Assembly (NCBI RefSeq): GCF_946481155.1
Contig: NZ_CAMLMK010000047.1
Location: forward strand, 1-21,604
Direction of reading: 5' to 3'
Origin: an uncultured Flavobacterium sp.
GTDB taxonomy: Bacteria; Bacteroidota; Bacteroidia; Flavobacteriales; Flavobacteriaceae
DNA: 21,604 nt
Under the pieces are notes generated by a model, which did no database searches, was not told the origin of the DNA, and saw only the letters and a list, made by a program, of their open reading frames with translations. Below are positions 8,765-16,165 of the stretch, in pieces (within the stretch, counting starts at the first letter, position 1; every line of letters starts with the position of its first letter). The translations under genes were made by a program, and so were the position numbers.

Positions 8765-9652
8765 TTAATTATTATTTTGTTGCAAAAGTCTAATATCCGA
8801 AATTCGGTCTGCAAAGAAACTACTTTTTTCTGGATATTTCAAAATTAAAATCTCATAAGCTTGTATCGCTTTTTGATATTTTTTCTGTTCAAGATATACT
8901 TTAGCCAAAGTCTCGGTCATTAAATAGGAATTGTCCTGCGTGGATTTCTCAATATTTATCGGGTTTACAGGAGCATTTTTCACCGAAATAATTTTCGGAT
9001 TGGTTTCAATAAACTTGTCGATCAACTCGGTTTTTTTCTTTTTTTCTTCGTCGATTTCTGTTTCCTGCGACTCTTTTTCCCGATCTATAGGGGTTATTTT
9101 TGCTAATTGAAGCCATTCCTGGAACGAGTGCTTCTCTTCTTTTGAAAAATCTAAAGGCTTTCCGATTTCCAGTTTCGCTTCAAGAGCTTCCTGTTGTTCT
9201 TCCTCTTGTTCCTGCGCTTCGGCAACTTCCCGCAGAATTTCTTCCGTAATTGGTTCCGGTTCTGCAATCTGAATGGAAGAAAGAATTGATTGTTCTAACG
9301 TATTCGTCTTTGGACTAATTTCAATTTTGTCGGAAACAACGATCTTATATTGATTCACAATAATGTCGTTGATCGCCGCTTCTTTTTCTTCCAGGAATAC
9401 TTTCTGGATTGACGTAAAATCCTCCGAAGTGATAAACTCGAAAAGCACACTACGGTCGGTTGTATAGGCTGCCGTCTTTTTTAACTCCTGATTGTAACGG
9501 AAACTGTTCTGATTGTAAAGCCCTTTCAGATGCAAGGCTCTCACCGCCTGAAAATACGGAAACTCACCCAGTACTGTTTCCAGCTCGATGGTCTGTCTTC
9601 CGTTGATGGAATCAGGCTTGTTGATCAGGTATGTTAAATCGGTTACGTTCAA
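8765..9652 (-). CDS. Conserved TPR-containing protein of unknown function
   Basis: Protein of 295 residues with no signal peptide or membrane segment, so probably cytoplasmic. The N-terminal 100 residues form a compact region ('FPYFQAVRALHLKGLYNQNSF' is helical and TPR-like). A Glu/Gln-rich, probably coiled-coil stretch spans about 135-162, with charged Lys/Glu runs near 192-210. One clear tetratricopeptide unit lies at about 244-275 ('LAKVYLEQKKYQKAIQAYEIL'). TPR units mediate protein contacts. The gene lies between lptE (gap 29 bases) and secG (gap 11 bases), which suggests co-expression with envelope-export genes, but nothing in the sequence shows a specific role. I do not recognise a named family. 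Confidence 0.75.
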   Translation of the reverse strand: MNVTDLTYLINKPDSINGRQTIELETVLGEFPYFQAVRALHLKGLYNQNSFRYNQELKKTAAYTTDRSVLFEFITSEDFTSIQKVFLEEKEAAINDIIVNQYKIVVSDKIEISPKTNTLEQSILSSIQIAEPEPITEEILREVAEAQEQEEEQQEALEAKLEIGKPLDFSKEEKHSFQEWLQLAKITPIDREKESQETEIDEEKKKKTELIDKFIETNPKIISVKNAPVNPINIEKSTQDNSYLMTETLAKVYLEQKKYQKAIQAYEILILKYPEKSSFFADRISDIRLLQQNNN

Positions 9653-9681
9653 AGTTTAGTTTTTAGTTTGTGAAACTTTTT

Positions 9682-10185
9682 CTACCATTTTGCTAATGAG
9701 GCATTAAAAATATCCTGAGTGATTCTTTCGAAGATAACATCCAGCGCTTCCGTAAGTTTTGCGCCTACCAATTGCTGGTTGCCGTCAAAATCATAATAGA
9801 AGGAAAAAGGTTTTTCGAAATCGTCATTCGGGTTTTTCTTGTTGATAAAACGGACGTTTACGGTAATCGACAGTCGGTTTTGCGCTGCCAATTGATCCGC
9901 GGTAGCCGTCATCGGAGTGATTCGGTAATCCTTGATCTCACCTTCATAAATAAGGTCGCCACCGGAATTTGTCAGGTTCAGGTTCGTCTGGTTTTGCAGG
10001 ATTTCCTGAAGCTCAAGGGTAAACGTACGTTCAATCCCCGGTTCGATTAACGACGCATTGTTCTGGAAATAATTCACCTGAAACGTTTTCGCATCGATTT
10101 TTCCGGTACCGGTAAAGTTGTATACCGAACAGCCACTAAAGCTGAAAAGAAGTACAAAGGCAACTATATATTGTATGTGTTTCAT
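9682..10185 (-). CDS. lptE: LptE-like LPS-assembly lipoprotein
   Basis: Outer-membrane lipoprotein, 167 residues from the ATG at 10185. It is preferred to the TTG six codons upstream because it begins the signal peptide directly. The lipobox 'FSGC' places the lipidated Cys at 19. The body fits the LptE family of Bacteroidota: 'CSVYNFTG' after the lipobox, 'ERTFTLELQEILQNQTNLNL', and 'GDLIYEGEIKDYRITPM', a domain that plugs the LptD barrel and helps place lipopolysaccharide in the outer leaflet. LptD is not in the window. The gene starts 23 bases after the sigma-54 regulator's stop, so they are probably co-transcribed. Confidence 0.85.
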   Translation of the reverse strand: MKHIQYIVAFVLLFSFSGCSVYNFTGTGKIDAKTFQVNYFQNNASLIEPGIERTFTLELQEILQNQTNLNLTNSGGDLIYEGEIKDYRITPMTATADQLAAQNRLSITVNVRFINKKNPNDDFEKPFSFYYDFDGNQQLVGAKLTEALDVIFERITQDIFNASLAKW

Positions 10186-10208
10186 TTTTGTTTTAAAATC
10201 CAAATATA

Positions 10209-11471
10209 CTATAAATCGAATTGTTTTATCTTTCTGTAAAGCGTTCTTTCTGAAATTCCCAATTCATCTGCCGCCGCTTTTCGTTTTCCTTTGTTTCTTT
10301 CCAGCGCTTTTTTGATGAGTTCAATTTCTTTTGCGTCCAGACGAAGCGAATCTTCTTCTTCCACCGCTTCTGCAAAAAGGTAATTTTCATCATCATCGTC
10401 TTCAAAGTCTTCCTCAAGGTTTTGGTTCTGGACCGGAATCGCGGCTAATGAAGGTTCTTCAAACGGAATTTGCGTTTCCTCTTTCTGTCCGTAAATACGC
10501 TGAATCAGATTTTTATTGGTTTCCTGGACATTTTTCACATTACCGCTCTGCATCAGTTCTAAGGTTAGCTTTTTCAGGTCATTTAAATCGCTTTTCATAT
10601 CGAAAAGGACTTTATACAGAATTTCTCTTTCCGAACTGAAATCGCTTTCCGATTTTGTAGTGCCTATAACCGAAGGAAGGTTGCTTTTCTCCAGTGGTAA
10701 ATACGACTGAAGCGTGGCAAGTGTAATATCGCGGTTGGTTTCCAAAACTGAAATCTGTTCTGCGGCATTTCGAAGCTGACGTATATTTCCGCTCCAGCGA
10801 TAGTTTATCAGATATTGAACGGCGTTGTCATCCAGTTTTATTGGCGGCATCTTGTATTTATGCGCAAAATCCGAAGCGAATTTCCGGAACAATAAGTGGA
10901 TATCGTCTTTTCGCTCGCGTAGTGGTGGCAAGCCAATCTCTACAGTACTTAAACGATAGTACAGATCTTCACGAAATTTTCCTTTTTCAATGGCTTCGTT
11001 CATGTTCACATTGGTAGCCGCTACTATACGTACATTGGTTTTCTGTACCTGTGAGGAACCAACTTTTATGAATTCGCCGTTTTCCAACACACGCAGCAAA
11101 CGTACTTGTGTAGTTAAGGGAAGTTCGCCTACTTCATCAAGGAAAATCGTACCGCCGTCGGCCACTTCAAAATAACCTTCTCGGGCACCTGTAGCACCGG
11201 TAAATGAGCCTTTTTCATGCCCGAATAATTCACTGTCAATGGTTCCTTCCGGAATCGCTCCGCAGTTTACAGCTATATATTTAGCATGTTTTCTGTGCGA
11301 AAGCGAATGGATGATTTTAGGAATGCTCTCTTTTCCCACACCACTTTCCCCGGTAACCAGAACCGAAATATCAGTAGGGGCAACCTGAATGGCTTTTTCA
11401 ATGGCACGGTTGAGTTTCGGGTCGTTCCCGATAATTTCAAATCGCTGTTTTGTGGCTTGAACTGATTCCAT
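10209..11471 (-). CDS. Sigma-54-interacting AAA+ transcriptional activator without sensor domain
   Basis: Cytoplasmic bacterial enhancer-binding protein of 420 residues. The AAA+ domain begins within 15 residues of the start: Walker A 'GESGVGKE' at 41-48, the sigma-54 contact loop at 88-93, Walker B 'GGTIFLDE' at 106-113, and 'FREDLYYRLSTVEIGLPPLRER' with the arginine finger. The contact loop reads GSFTGA, not the canonical GAFTGA. A Fis-type helix-turn-helix occupies the C-terminus ('RKAAADELGISERTLYRKI'). Between them lies a long acidic linker with an Asp run. There is no receiver, GAF or PAS domain, so it may be constitutively active or controlled in trans. Its neighbours (lptE, secG, groESL) are possible targets, by inference only. 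Confidence 0.93.
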   Translation of the reverse strand: MESVQATKQRFEIIGNDPKLNRAIEKAIQVAPTDISVLVTGESGVGKESIPKIIHSLSHRKHAKYIAVNCGAIPEGTIDSELFGHEKGSFTGATGAREGYFEVADGGTIFLDEVGELPLTTQVRLLRVLENGEFIKVGSSQVQKTNVRIVAATNVNMNEAIEKGKFREDLYYRLSTVEIGLPPLRERKDDIHLLFRKFASDFAHKYKMPPIKLDDNAVQYLINYRWSGNIRQLRNAAEQISVLETNRDITLATLQSYLPLEKSNLPSVIGTTKSESDFSSEREILYKVLFDMKSDLNDLKKLTLELMQSGNVKNVQETNKNLIQRIYGQKEETQIPFEEPSLAAIPVQNQNLEEDFEDDDDENYLFAEAVEEEDSLRLDAKEIELIKKALERNKGKRKAAADELGISERTLYRKIKQFDL

Positions 11472-11537
11472 ATGTCATTGCTAATTTGTGAAGCAATCTA
11501 TTGTTTAATTATGATTATTTATCTGTTATTTTAAAAT

Positions 11538-11565
11538 GCCACAGATTAAAGGATTATGCGGATTT
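11538..11565. repeat. Left arm of an imperfect inverted repeat around the GxxExxY gene
   Basis: The first 13 bases (GCCACAGATTAAA, 11538-11550) are the exact reverse complement of 11966-11978. Extending to 28 bases keeps 22 matches. GATT recurs at a spacing of 8-9 bases within the arm. The arm reaches the stop codon of the enclosed gene. Confidence 0.75.
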
Positions 11566-11936
11566 TAGACTACAAATCTTTTGTGCTGTAATGATTTTGT
11601 TTGAAAATTTACTAATAAGCCAATTTCAGAATCAGCTAATTTTATATAATTTAATATTTGTGCGAAATGTTCACCAGAGAATTCTTTAATGGCTTTAACT
11701 TCCAAAATAATATCCTCGTTTACTATAAAATCTGCATAAAATTTATGAGGTAATATTTTTCCTTTGTACTCTATAGCAAACTCTTTTTCTCTTTCAAAGG
11801 GAATATTTTTCTCTTTAAATTCAATTTCTAAGGCATCTTTATATACTATTTCTAACAATCCGGGACCCAGATTTCTGTGGACTTCCATGCAAATTCCAAT
11901 GATCTGATAGGTTTCTTCTTCCCGGTAGTGTTCCAT
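11565..11936 (-). CDS. GxxExxY family protein (PD-(D/E)xK-like fold)
   Basis: Protein of 123 residues, full length for the family. The name-giving motif is 'GLLEIVY' at 26-32 (Gly26, Glu29, Tyr32), preceded by 'EVHRNLGPG'. The nuclease-like core follows: Asp69 in 'KFYADFIV', then 'ILEVKAIKE' with Glu79 and Lys81, and 'HFAQILNYIKL' further on. These fit a PD-(D/E)xK arrangement, so DNA binding or cleavage is possible, although the family function is not settled. The gene sits between miaB (48-base gap) and the sigma-54 regulator (93-base gap). It is bracketed by imperfect inverted repeats, as though inserted as a unit. It is unrelated in theme to its neighbours. Confidence 0.88.
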   Translation of the reverse strand: MEHYREEETYQIIGICMEVHRNLGPGLLEIVYKDALEIEFKEKNIPFEREKEFAIEYKGKILPHKFYADFIVNEDIILEVKAIKEFSGEHFAQILNYIKLADSEIGLLVNFQTKSLQHKRFVV

Positions 11937-11950
11937 CTAAATTTATTTAA

Positions 11951-11978
11951 TAATCTTTTTAATCTTTTAATCTGTGGC
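11951..11978. repeat. Right arm of the imperfect inverted repeat around the GxxExxY gene
   Basis: TTTAATCTGTGGC at 11966-11978 is the exact reverse complement of 11538-11550, and 22 of 28 positions pair over the longer arms. The arm ends 6 bases from the miaB stop codon and carries three repeats of TAATC/TTTTTAATC type. Confidence 0.75.
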
Positions 11979-11984
11979 TAATAA

Positions 11985-13433
11985 TTATTGCATCTCCGAA
12001 TAGCCAACCGCTTCACCAATTAAGGTTGCAGTCGTACAGTCATTAACTTTTACCATCACGAAATCGCCTACTTTATAATCGCCTTTAGGGAAAACGGTCA
12101 CCACATTTTCAGAATTTCTTCCGCTCCAGTGGGCATCTGATTTTTTTGAGGCTTTTTCGATTAGGACTTCAACGGTTTGGTTTAGAAAACGCGAGGTTCT
12201 TTTTAAGCTTAATTCCTGCTGTAAATCAACAACATCCTGCAAACGACGTTTTTTAACTTCTTCCGGAACATCGTCTTCCATTTTTCGGGCTGCCAAAGTT
12301 CCCGGTCTTTCCGAATAGGCAAACATATAACCGAAGTCATATTCCACATATTCCATAAGGCTTAAAGTATCCTGGTGATCTTCTTCTGTCTCGGTAGGGA
12401 AACCGGTAATCATATCCTGTGAAATGGAACACCCAGGAATAATCGTCTTAATTTTATCTATCAAAGCCATGTATTCTTCACGGGTATGCTGACGGTTCAT
12501 TTCTTTCAGAATACGCGTGCTTCCCGATTGTACCGGCAAGTGGATATAGTTACATATATTATGGTGTTTCGCAATTACATGCAAAACTTCTTCATGCATA
12601 TCCTGAGGATTCGAAGTCGAGAAACGGAAACGCATCTTCGGGAACTGGATCGCGCACATTTCCAATAACTGCGCAAAATCCACTGCCGTAGCTTTCTGCA
12701 TTTCGGTAGCTTTTTCGAAATCTTTTTTAAGTCCGCCGCCATACCAAAGGTAACTGTCAACATTTTGTCCTAACAGGCATACTTCTTTAAAACCTCTTTC
12801 CCATAAATCTTTGATTTCCTCCAAAATGGATTGCGGTTCACGGCTGCGCTCACGTCCACGGGTAAAAGGAACCACGCAAAATGTACACATATTGTCACAG
12901 CCACGGGTGATGGAAACAAAGGCATTGATTCCGTTACTTTGCAAACGAACCGGCGAAATGTCACCGTAGGTTTCGTCTTTGGAAAGGATTACGTTGATCG
13001 CATCGCGTCCTTCTTCTACTTCTTTCAGAAGATTCGGTAAATCTTTGTAGGCATCGGGACCCACAACCATATCCACGATTTTCTCTTCTTCCAGAAACTG
13101 GCTTTTCAGACGCTCGGCCATACAGCCTAAAACGCCCACTTTCATTCCCGGATTGATGCTGCGTTTTACCGCATTATATTTTTCCAGACGTTTACGAACG
13201 GTCTGTTCTGCTTTGTCGCGAATCGAGCACGTGTTCACCAGTACCAAATCGGCTTCTTCCAGATTTTGGGTGGTGTTGTATCCTTGTTCGGTTAAAATAG
13301 AAGCTACAATTTCACTGTCCGAAAAATTCATCGCACAGCCGTAACTTTCAATAAAAAGCTTTTTGGTATTCTCTTCTTTTTGTTCTAAAACAAGGCTGGT
13401 GCCTTGTTTTTTCTCGTCAATTTCCTTTTCCAT
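11985..13433 (-). CDS. miaB: MiaB, tRNA-2-methylthio-N6-dimethylallyladenosine synthase
   Basis: Radical-SAM enzyme that adds a methylthio group to i6A37 of tRNAs reading UNN codons, in the cytoplasm. It has 482 residues. The N-terminal UPF0004 domain carries the three cysteines of the auxiliary [4Fe-4S] cluster: Cys33 ('SYGCAMN'), Cys69 ('VNTCSIR') and Cys104 ('LGCMAERL'). The radical-SAM cluster motif CxxxCxxC is at 179-186 ('CDNMCTFC'). The rest of the radical-SAM domain includes '[12 protein letters not shown]' and '[13 protein letters not shown]', and a TRAM domain closes the protein. A charged extension of about 24 residues precedes the conserved start; the ATG at 13433 follows a good promoter. 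The 5' coding region holds a strong hairpin. Confidence 0.97.
   Translation of the reverse strand: MEKEIDEKKQGTSLVLEQKEENTKKLFIESYGCAMNFSDSEIVASILTEQGYNTTQNLEEADLVLVNTCSIRDKAEQTVRKRLEKYNAVKRSINPGMKVGVLGCMAERLKSQFLEEEKIVDMVVGPDAYKDLPNLLKEVEEGRDAINVILSKDETYGDISPVRLQSNGINAFVSITRGCDNMCTFCVVPFTRGRERSREPQSILEEIKDLWERGFKEVCLLGQNVDSYLWYGGGLKKDFEKATEMQKATAVDFAQLLEMCAIQFPKMRFRFSTSNPQDMHEEVLHVIAKHHNICNYIHLPVQSGSTRILKEMNRQHTREEYMALIDKIKTIIPGCSISQDMITGFPTETEEDHQDTLSLMEYVEYDFGYMFAYSERPGTLAARKMEDDVPEEVKKRRLQDVVDLQQELSLKRTSRFLNQTVEVLIEKASKKSDAHWSGRNSENVVTVFPKGDYKVGDFVMVKVNDCTTATLIGEAVGYSEMQ
13387..13412. other. Terminator-like hairpin inside the 5' end of miaB
   Basis: AAAACAAGGC (13387-13396) and GCCTTGTTTT (13401-13410) form a perfect 10-base stem with a TGGT loop. 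On the plus strand the stem ends in six T; on the minus strand, in the direction of miaB, it ends in four T. It lies within codons 8-16 of miaB. Confidence 0.6.
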
Positions 13434-13463
13434 AAATCACTCTAAAGTGTAAAAATCAGTGAG

Positions 13464-13495
13464 CAAAGATAGTACTAAATTTTATTTTATGACAA
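13464..13495 (-). promoter_or_regulatory. Candidate miaB promoter
   Basis: On the minus strand TTG (13495-13493) is followed after 21 bases by TATCTTTG (13471-13464), matching the Bacteroidota TTG / TAnnTTTG promoter. The miaB ATG lies 30 bases downstream of the -7 element. Confidence 0.55.
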
Positions 13496-13633
13496 GATGG
13501 CAGATTTGTTTAACAAAAGTTTTATCAGAAAGGTGGCTTTGATTTTTTGGATACTACATAGGTGTAGATTGACTTTTCAACGATAAAATTTACTTTTAAA
13601 ATTCCCAAAAACGCAATATTTAAAAAATTCATA

Positions 13634-13641
13634 TACTTTTG
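13634..13641 (+). promoter_or_regulatory. Candidate topA -7 element
   Basis: TACTTTTG matches TAnnTTTG and lies 19 bases before the topA ATG. No clear -33 TTG is seen. The 227-base gap between divergent miaB and topA (13434-13660) otherwise shows no gene, only AT-rich sequence. Confidence 0.5.
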
Positions 13642-13660
13642 CGGTTCAAATAAACAGTAA

Positions 13661-16162
13661 ATGGCAAAGAATTTAGTGATCGTTGAGTCACCGGCAAAGG
13701 CGAAAACCATAGAAAAGTTTTTAGGAAGCGAGTATCAGGTAGAGTCCAGTTATGGGCATATAGCAGATCTTCCCTCCAAAGAAATTGGGGTAGACGTAGC
13801 CAATGGGTTTAAACCAAAATATGAAGTTTCTCCCGACAAAAAAGCCCTGGTGAGTAAATTGAAAACGTTATCTAAAGCAGCCGATATGGTTTGGTTGGCT
13901 TCCGATGAGGACCGCGAAGGAGAAGCTATTTCATGGCATCTTGCAGAAGAGCTGAAACTGGATCCAAGCAAAACAAAACGTATTGTTTTTCACGAAATAA
14001 CGAAATCGGCTATCCAGAAGGCAATCGAGAATCCGAGAGGTATCGATTACAATCTGGTAAATGCCCAACAGGCCAGAAGGGTTTTAGACCGTTTGGTGGG
14101 TTATGAATTGTCACCGGTGTTATGGCGCAAAATCAAAGGCGGTTTGTCTGCCGGACGTGTGCAATCCGTATCAGTACGATTAATTGTGGAACGTGAACGT
14201 GAAATACAGAACTTTAAAGCGGTAGCTTCTTATTCTGTTGTAGCAGAATTTGCTAACGAAACCGGAAAAACCTTTAAAGCCAAATTGCCAAAGAATTTCA
14301 CTACGAAAAAAGAAGCCGAAGATTTCCTAAACCAAAATATCGGTTCTATATATAAGGTAGCGGATCTGGAAACAAAACCTACCAAAAAATCACCAACAGC
14401 ACCTTTTACGACGTCAACCTTACAACAGGAAGCTGCCCGTAAATTGTATTTGCCTGTTGGAATCACAATGCAATTAGCACAACGTTTATACGAAGCCGGA
14501 CTTATTACTTATATGAGAACGGACAGCGTGAACCTTTCAAAAGAAGCGATGGATGCTGCTCAGGCGGAGATTATCAAGTCTTACGGGAAAGAGTTTTCCA
14601 AGCCGAGAACGTTTGCCAATAAAAGCAAAGGTGCACAGGAAGCACACGAGGCCATCCGTCCGACCGATATGTCAAGACACACGGTTAACATCGACAGAGA
14701 TCAGGCGCGTTTGTATGACCTGATCTGGAAAAGAACGTTAGCTTCCCAAATGAGCGATGCTGAATTAGAACGTACCAACGTTAAAATAGAGGCAAACAAT
14801 CATAAAGAAATATTCGCCGCAACGGGTGAAGTAATCAAATTTGAAGGTTTCTTAAAAGTATATCTGGAAGGACATGATGACGATGAGGAAGAACAGGAAG
14901 GTATGTTGCCGGCGATGAAGGTAAATGAAAGACTTCAAAACAACTACATCACCGCAACCGAAAGATATTCAAGACCGGCTGCCCGTTATACAGAAGCCTC
15001 TTTAGTTAAGAAACTGGAAGAATTAGGAATTGGTCGTCCGTCCACTTATGCGCCAACAATCTCTACTATCATCAACAGAAATTATGTTGAGAAAGGAAAT
15101 CTGGAAGGGCAGGAAAGAAATTATACGCAGTTAACCCTTCAATCCGGGAAACTGGGAGAGAAGTTATTGAAAGAAAATACAGGTTCGGATAAAGGGAAAC
15201 TGGTTCCGACCGATATCGGTACTATTGTGACCGACTTCCTGGTTAAAAATTTCGAAACGATCCTGGATTATAACTTCACCGCAAAAGTGGAGCATGATTT
15301 TGATGAGATTGCCGAAGGAAATATCGAATGGGCACAGATGATGAACGACTTTTACAAACATTTCCATCCAACAGTTAAGAATGTAGAAGAAAACGCCGAA
15401 AGAGAAAGCGGTGAAAGGATTCTTGGGAAAGATCCTAAAACCGGAAAACAGGTTAGTGTTCGTTTAGGTAAATTCGGACCGATGGCGCAAATTGGCGATA
15501 TCGACGACGAGAACAAGCAATTCGCCAGCCTTCGTACGGAACAAAATATAGGGAATATCACTTTGGAAGAAGCTTTGAATTTGTTTTTGCTTCCAAAAAT
15601 GCTGGGTAATTATAAAGGTGAAGAAGTGGAAGTAAGCAATGGCCGTTTCGGGCCATACGTACGTCACGGAAGCGTTTTTATTTCCCTGCCAAGAGGAGAA
15701 GAGCCTTTGGATGTTACCATGGAAAGAGCTCAGGAACTGATAGATGAGAAAGCAAAAGCCGATGCACCTATCGCTACCTATAAGAATGAGCCGGTTCAAA
15801 AAGGAGTGGGTCGTTTCGGGCCTTTCATCAAATGGAACGGCATGTTTATTAATGTAAGCAAAAAATACAATTTCGATAATTTATCCCAATCAGATATCAC
15901 AGAACTGATTGAAGATAAATTGCAGAAAGATATCGATAAAGTAATCCATAATTGGGAAGACGAAGGTATCCGCGTGGAAAAAGCACGTTGGGGGCGCTCG
16001 GTAATTACCAAAGGAAAAATAAAGATTGAACTAAGCAAGGATGTGGATGCTGCGGCGATGACTTTGGATCAGGTTAAGGAATTAATCGAGAAAAAAGCGC
16101 CTGCTAAGAAAGCAGCAGCAAAGAAAACTGCCGCTAAAAAACCAACTGCTAAAAAGAAATAA
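13661..16162 (+). CDS. topA: DNA topoisomerase I (type IA)
   Basis: Relaxes negatively supercoiled DNA by transient single-strand cleavage. It has 833 residues. The Toprim domain starts at once ('LVIVESPAKAKTIEKFLG') and carries the acidic triad region 'DEDREGE' at 82-88. The active-site tyrosine is Tyr284 in 'GLITYMRTDSVNLS'. Instead of Cys4 zinc fingers, the C-terminus has several topoisomerase C-terminal repeats, recognised by 'RLGKFGPMAQIG', 'SNGRFGPYVRHG', 'GVGRFGPFIKWNG' and 'ARWGRSVI'. It ends in a Lys/Ala-rich tail of about 23 residues. The next gene starts 3 bases after its stop, so they are probably co-transcribed. Confidence 0.98.
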   Translation: MAKNLVIVESPAKAKTIEKFLGSEYQVESSYGHIADLPSKEIGVDVANGFKPKYEVSPDKKALVSKLKTLSKAADMVWLASDEDREGEAISWHLAEELKLDPSKTKRIVFHEITKSAIQKAIENPRGIDYNLVNAQQARRVLDRLVGYELSPVLWRKIKGGLSAGRVQSVSVRLIVEREREIQNFKAVASYSVVAEFANETGKTFKAKLPKNFTTKKEAEDFLNQNIGSIYKVADLETKPTKKSPTAPFTTSTLQQEAARKLYLPVGITMQLAQRLYEAGLITYMRTDSVNLSKEAMDAAQAEIIKSYGKEFSKPRTFANKSKGAQEAHEAIRPTDMSRHTVNIDRDQARLYDLIWKRTLASQMSDAELERTNVKIEANNHKEIFAATGEVIKFEGFLKVYLEGHDDDEEEQEGMLPAMKVNERLQNNYITATERYSRPAARYTEASLVKKLEELGIGRPSTYAPTISTIINRNYVEKGNLEGQERNYTQLTLQSGKLGEKLLKENTGSDKGKLVPTDIGTIVTDFLVKNFETILDYNFTAKVEHDFDEIAEGNIEWAQMMNDFYKHFHPTVKNVEENAERESGERILGKDPKTGKQVSVRLGKFGPMAQIGDIDDENKQFASLRTEQNIGNITLEEALNLFLLPKMLGNYKGEEVEVSNGRFGPYVRHGSVFISLPRGEEPLDVTMERAQELIDEKAKADAPIATYKNEPVQKGVGRFGPFIKWNGMFINVSKKYNFDNLSQSDITELIEDKLQKDIDKVIHNWEDEGIRVEKARWGRSVITKGKIKIELSKDVDAAAMTLDQVKELIEKKAPAKKAAAKKTAAKKPTAKKK

Positions 16163-16165
16163 AGT

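Noticed and set aside
11479..11537. Promoter for the sigma-54 activator in the gap behind the GxxExxY gene
   Set aside because: No TAnnTTTG element with suitable spacing is visible on the minus strand, so read-through from miaB or the inserted gene seems as likely.
13554..13567. CTACA/TGTAG palindrome in the miaB-topA gap
   Set aside because: A five-base stem in AT-rich sequence is expected by chance; no nearby partner motif.
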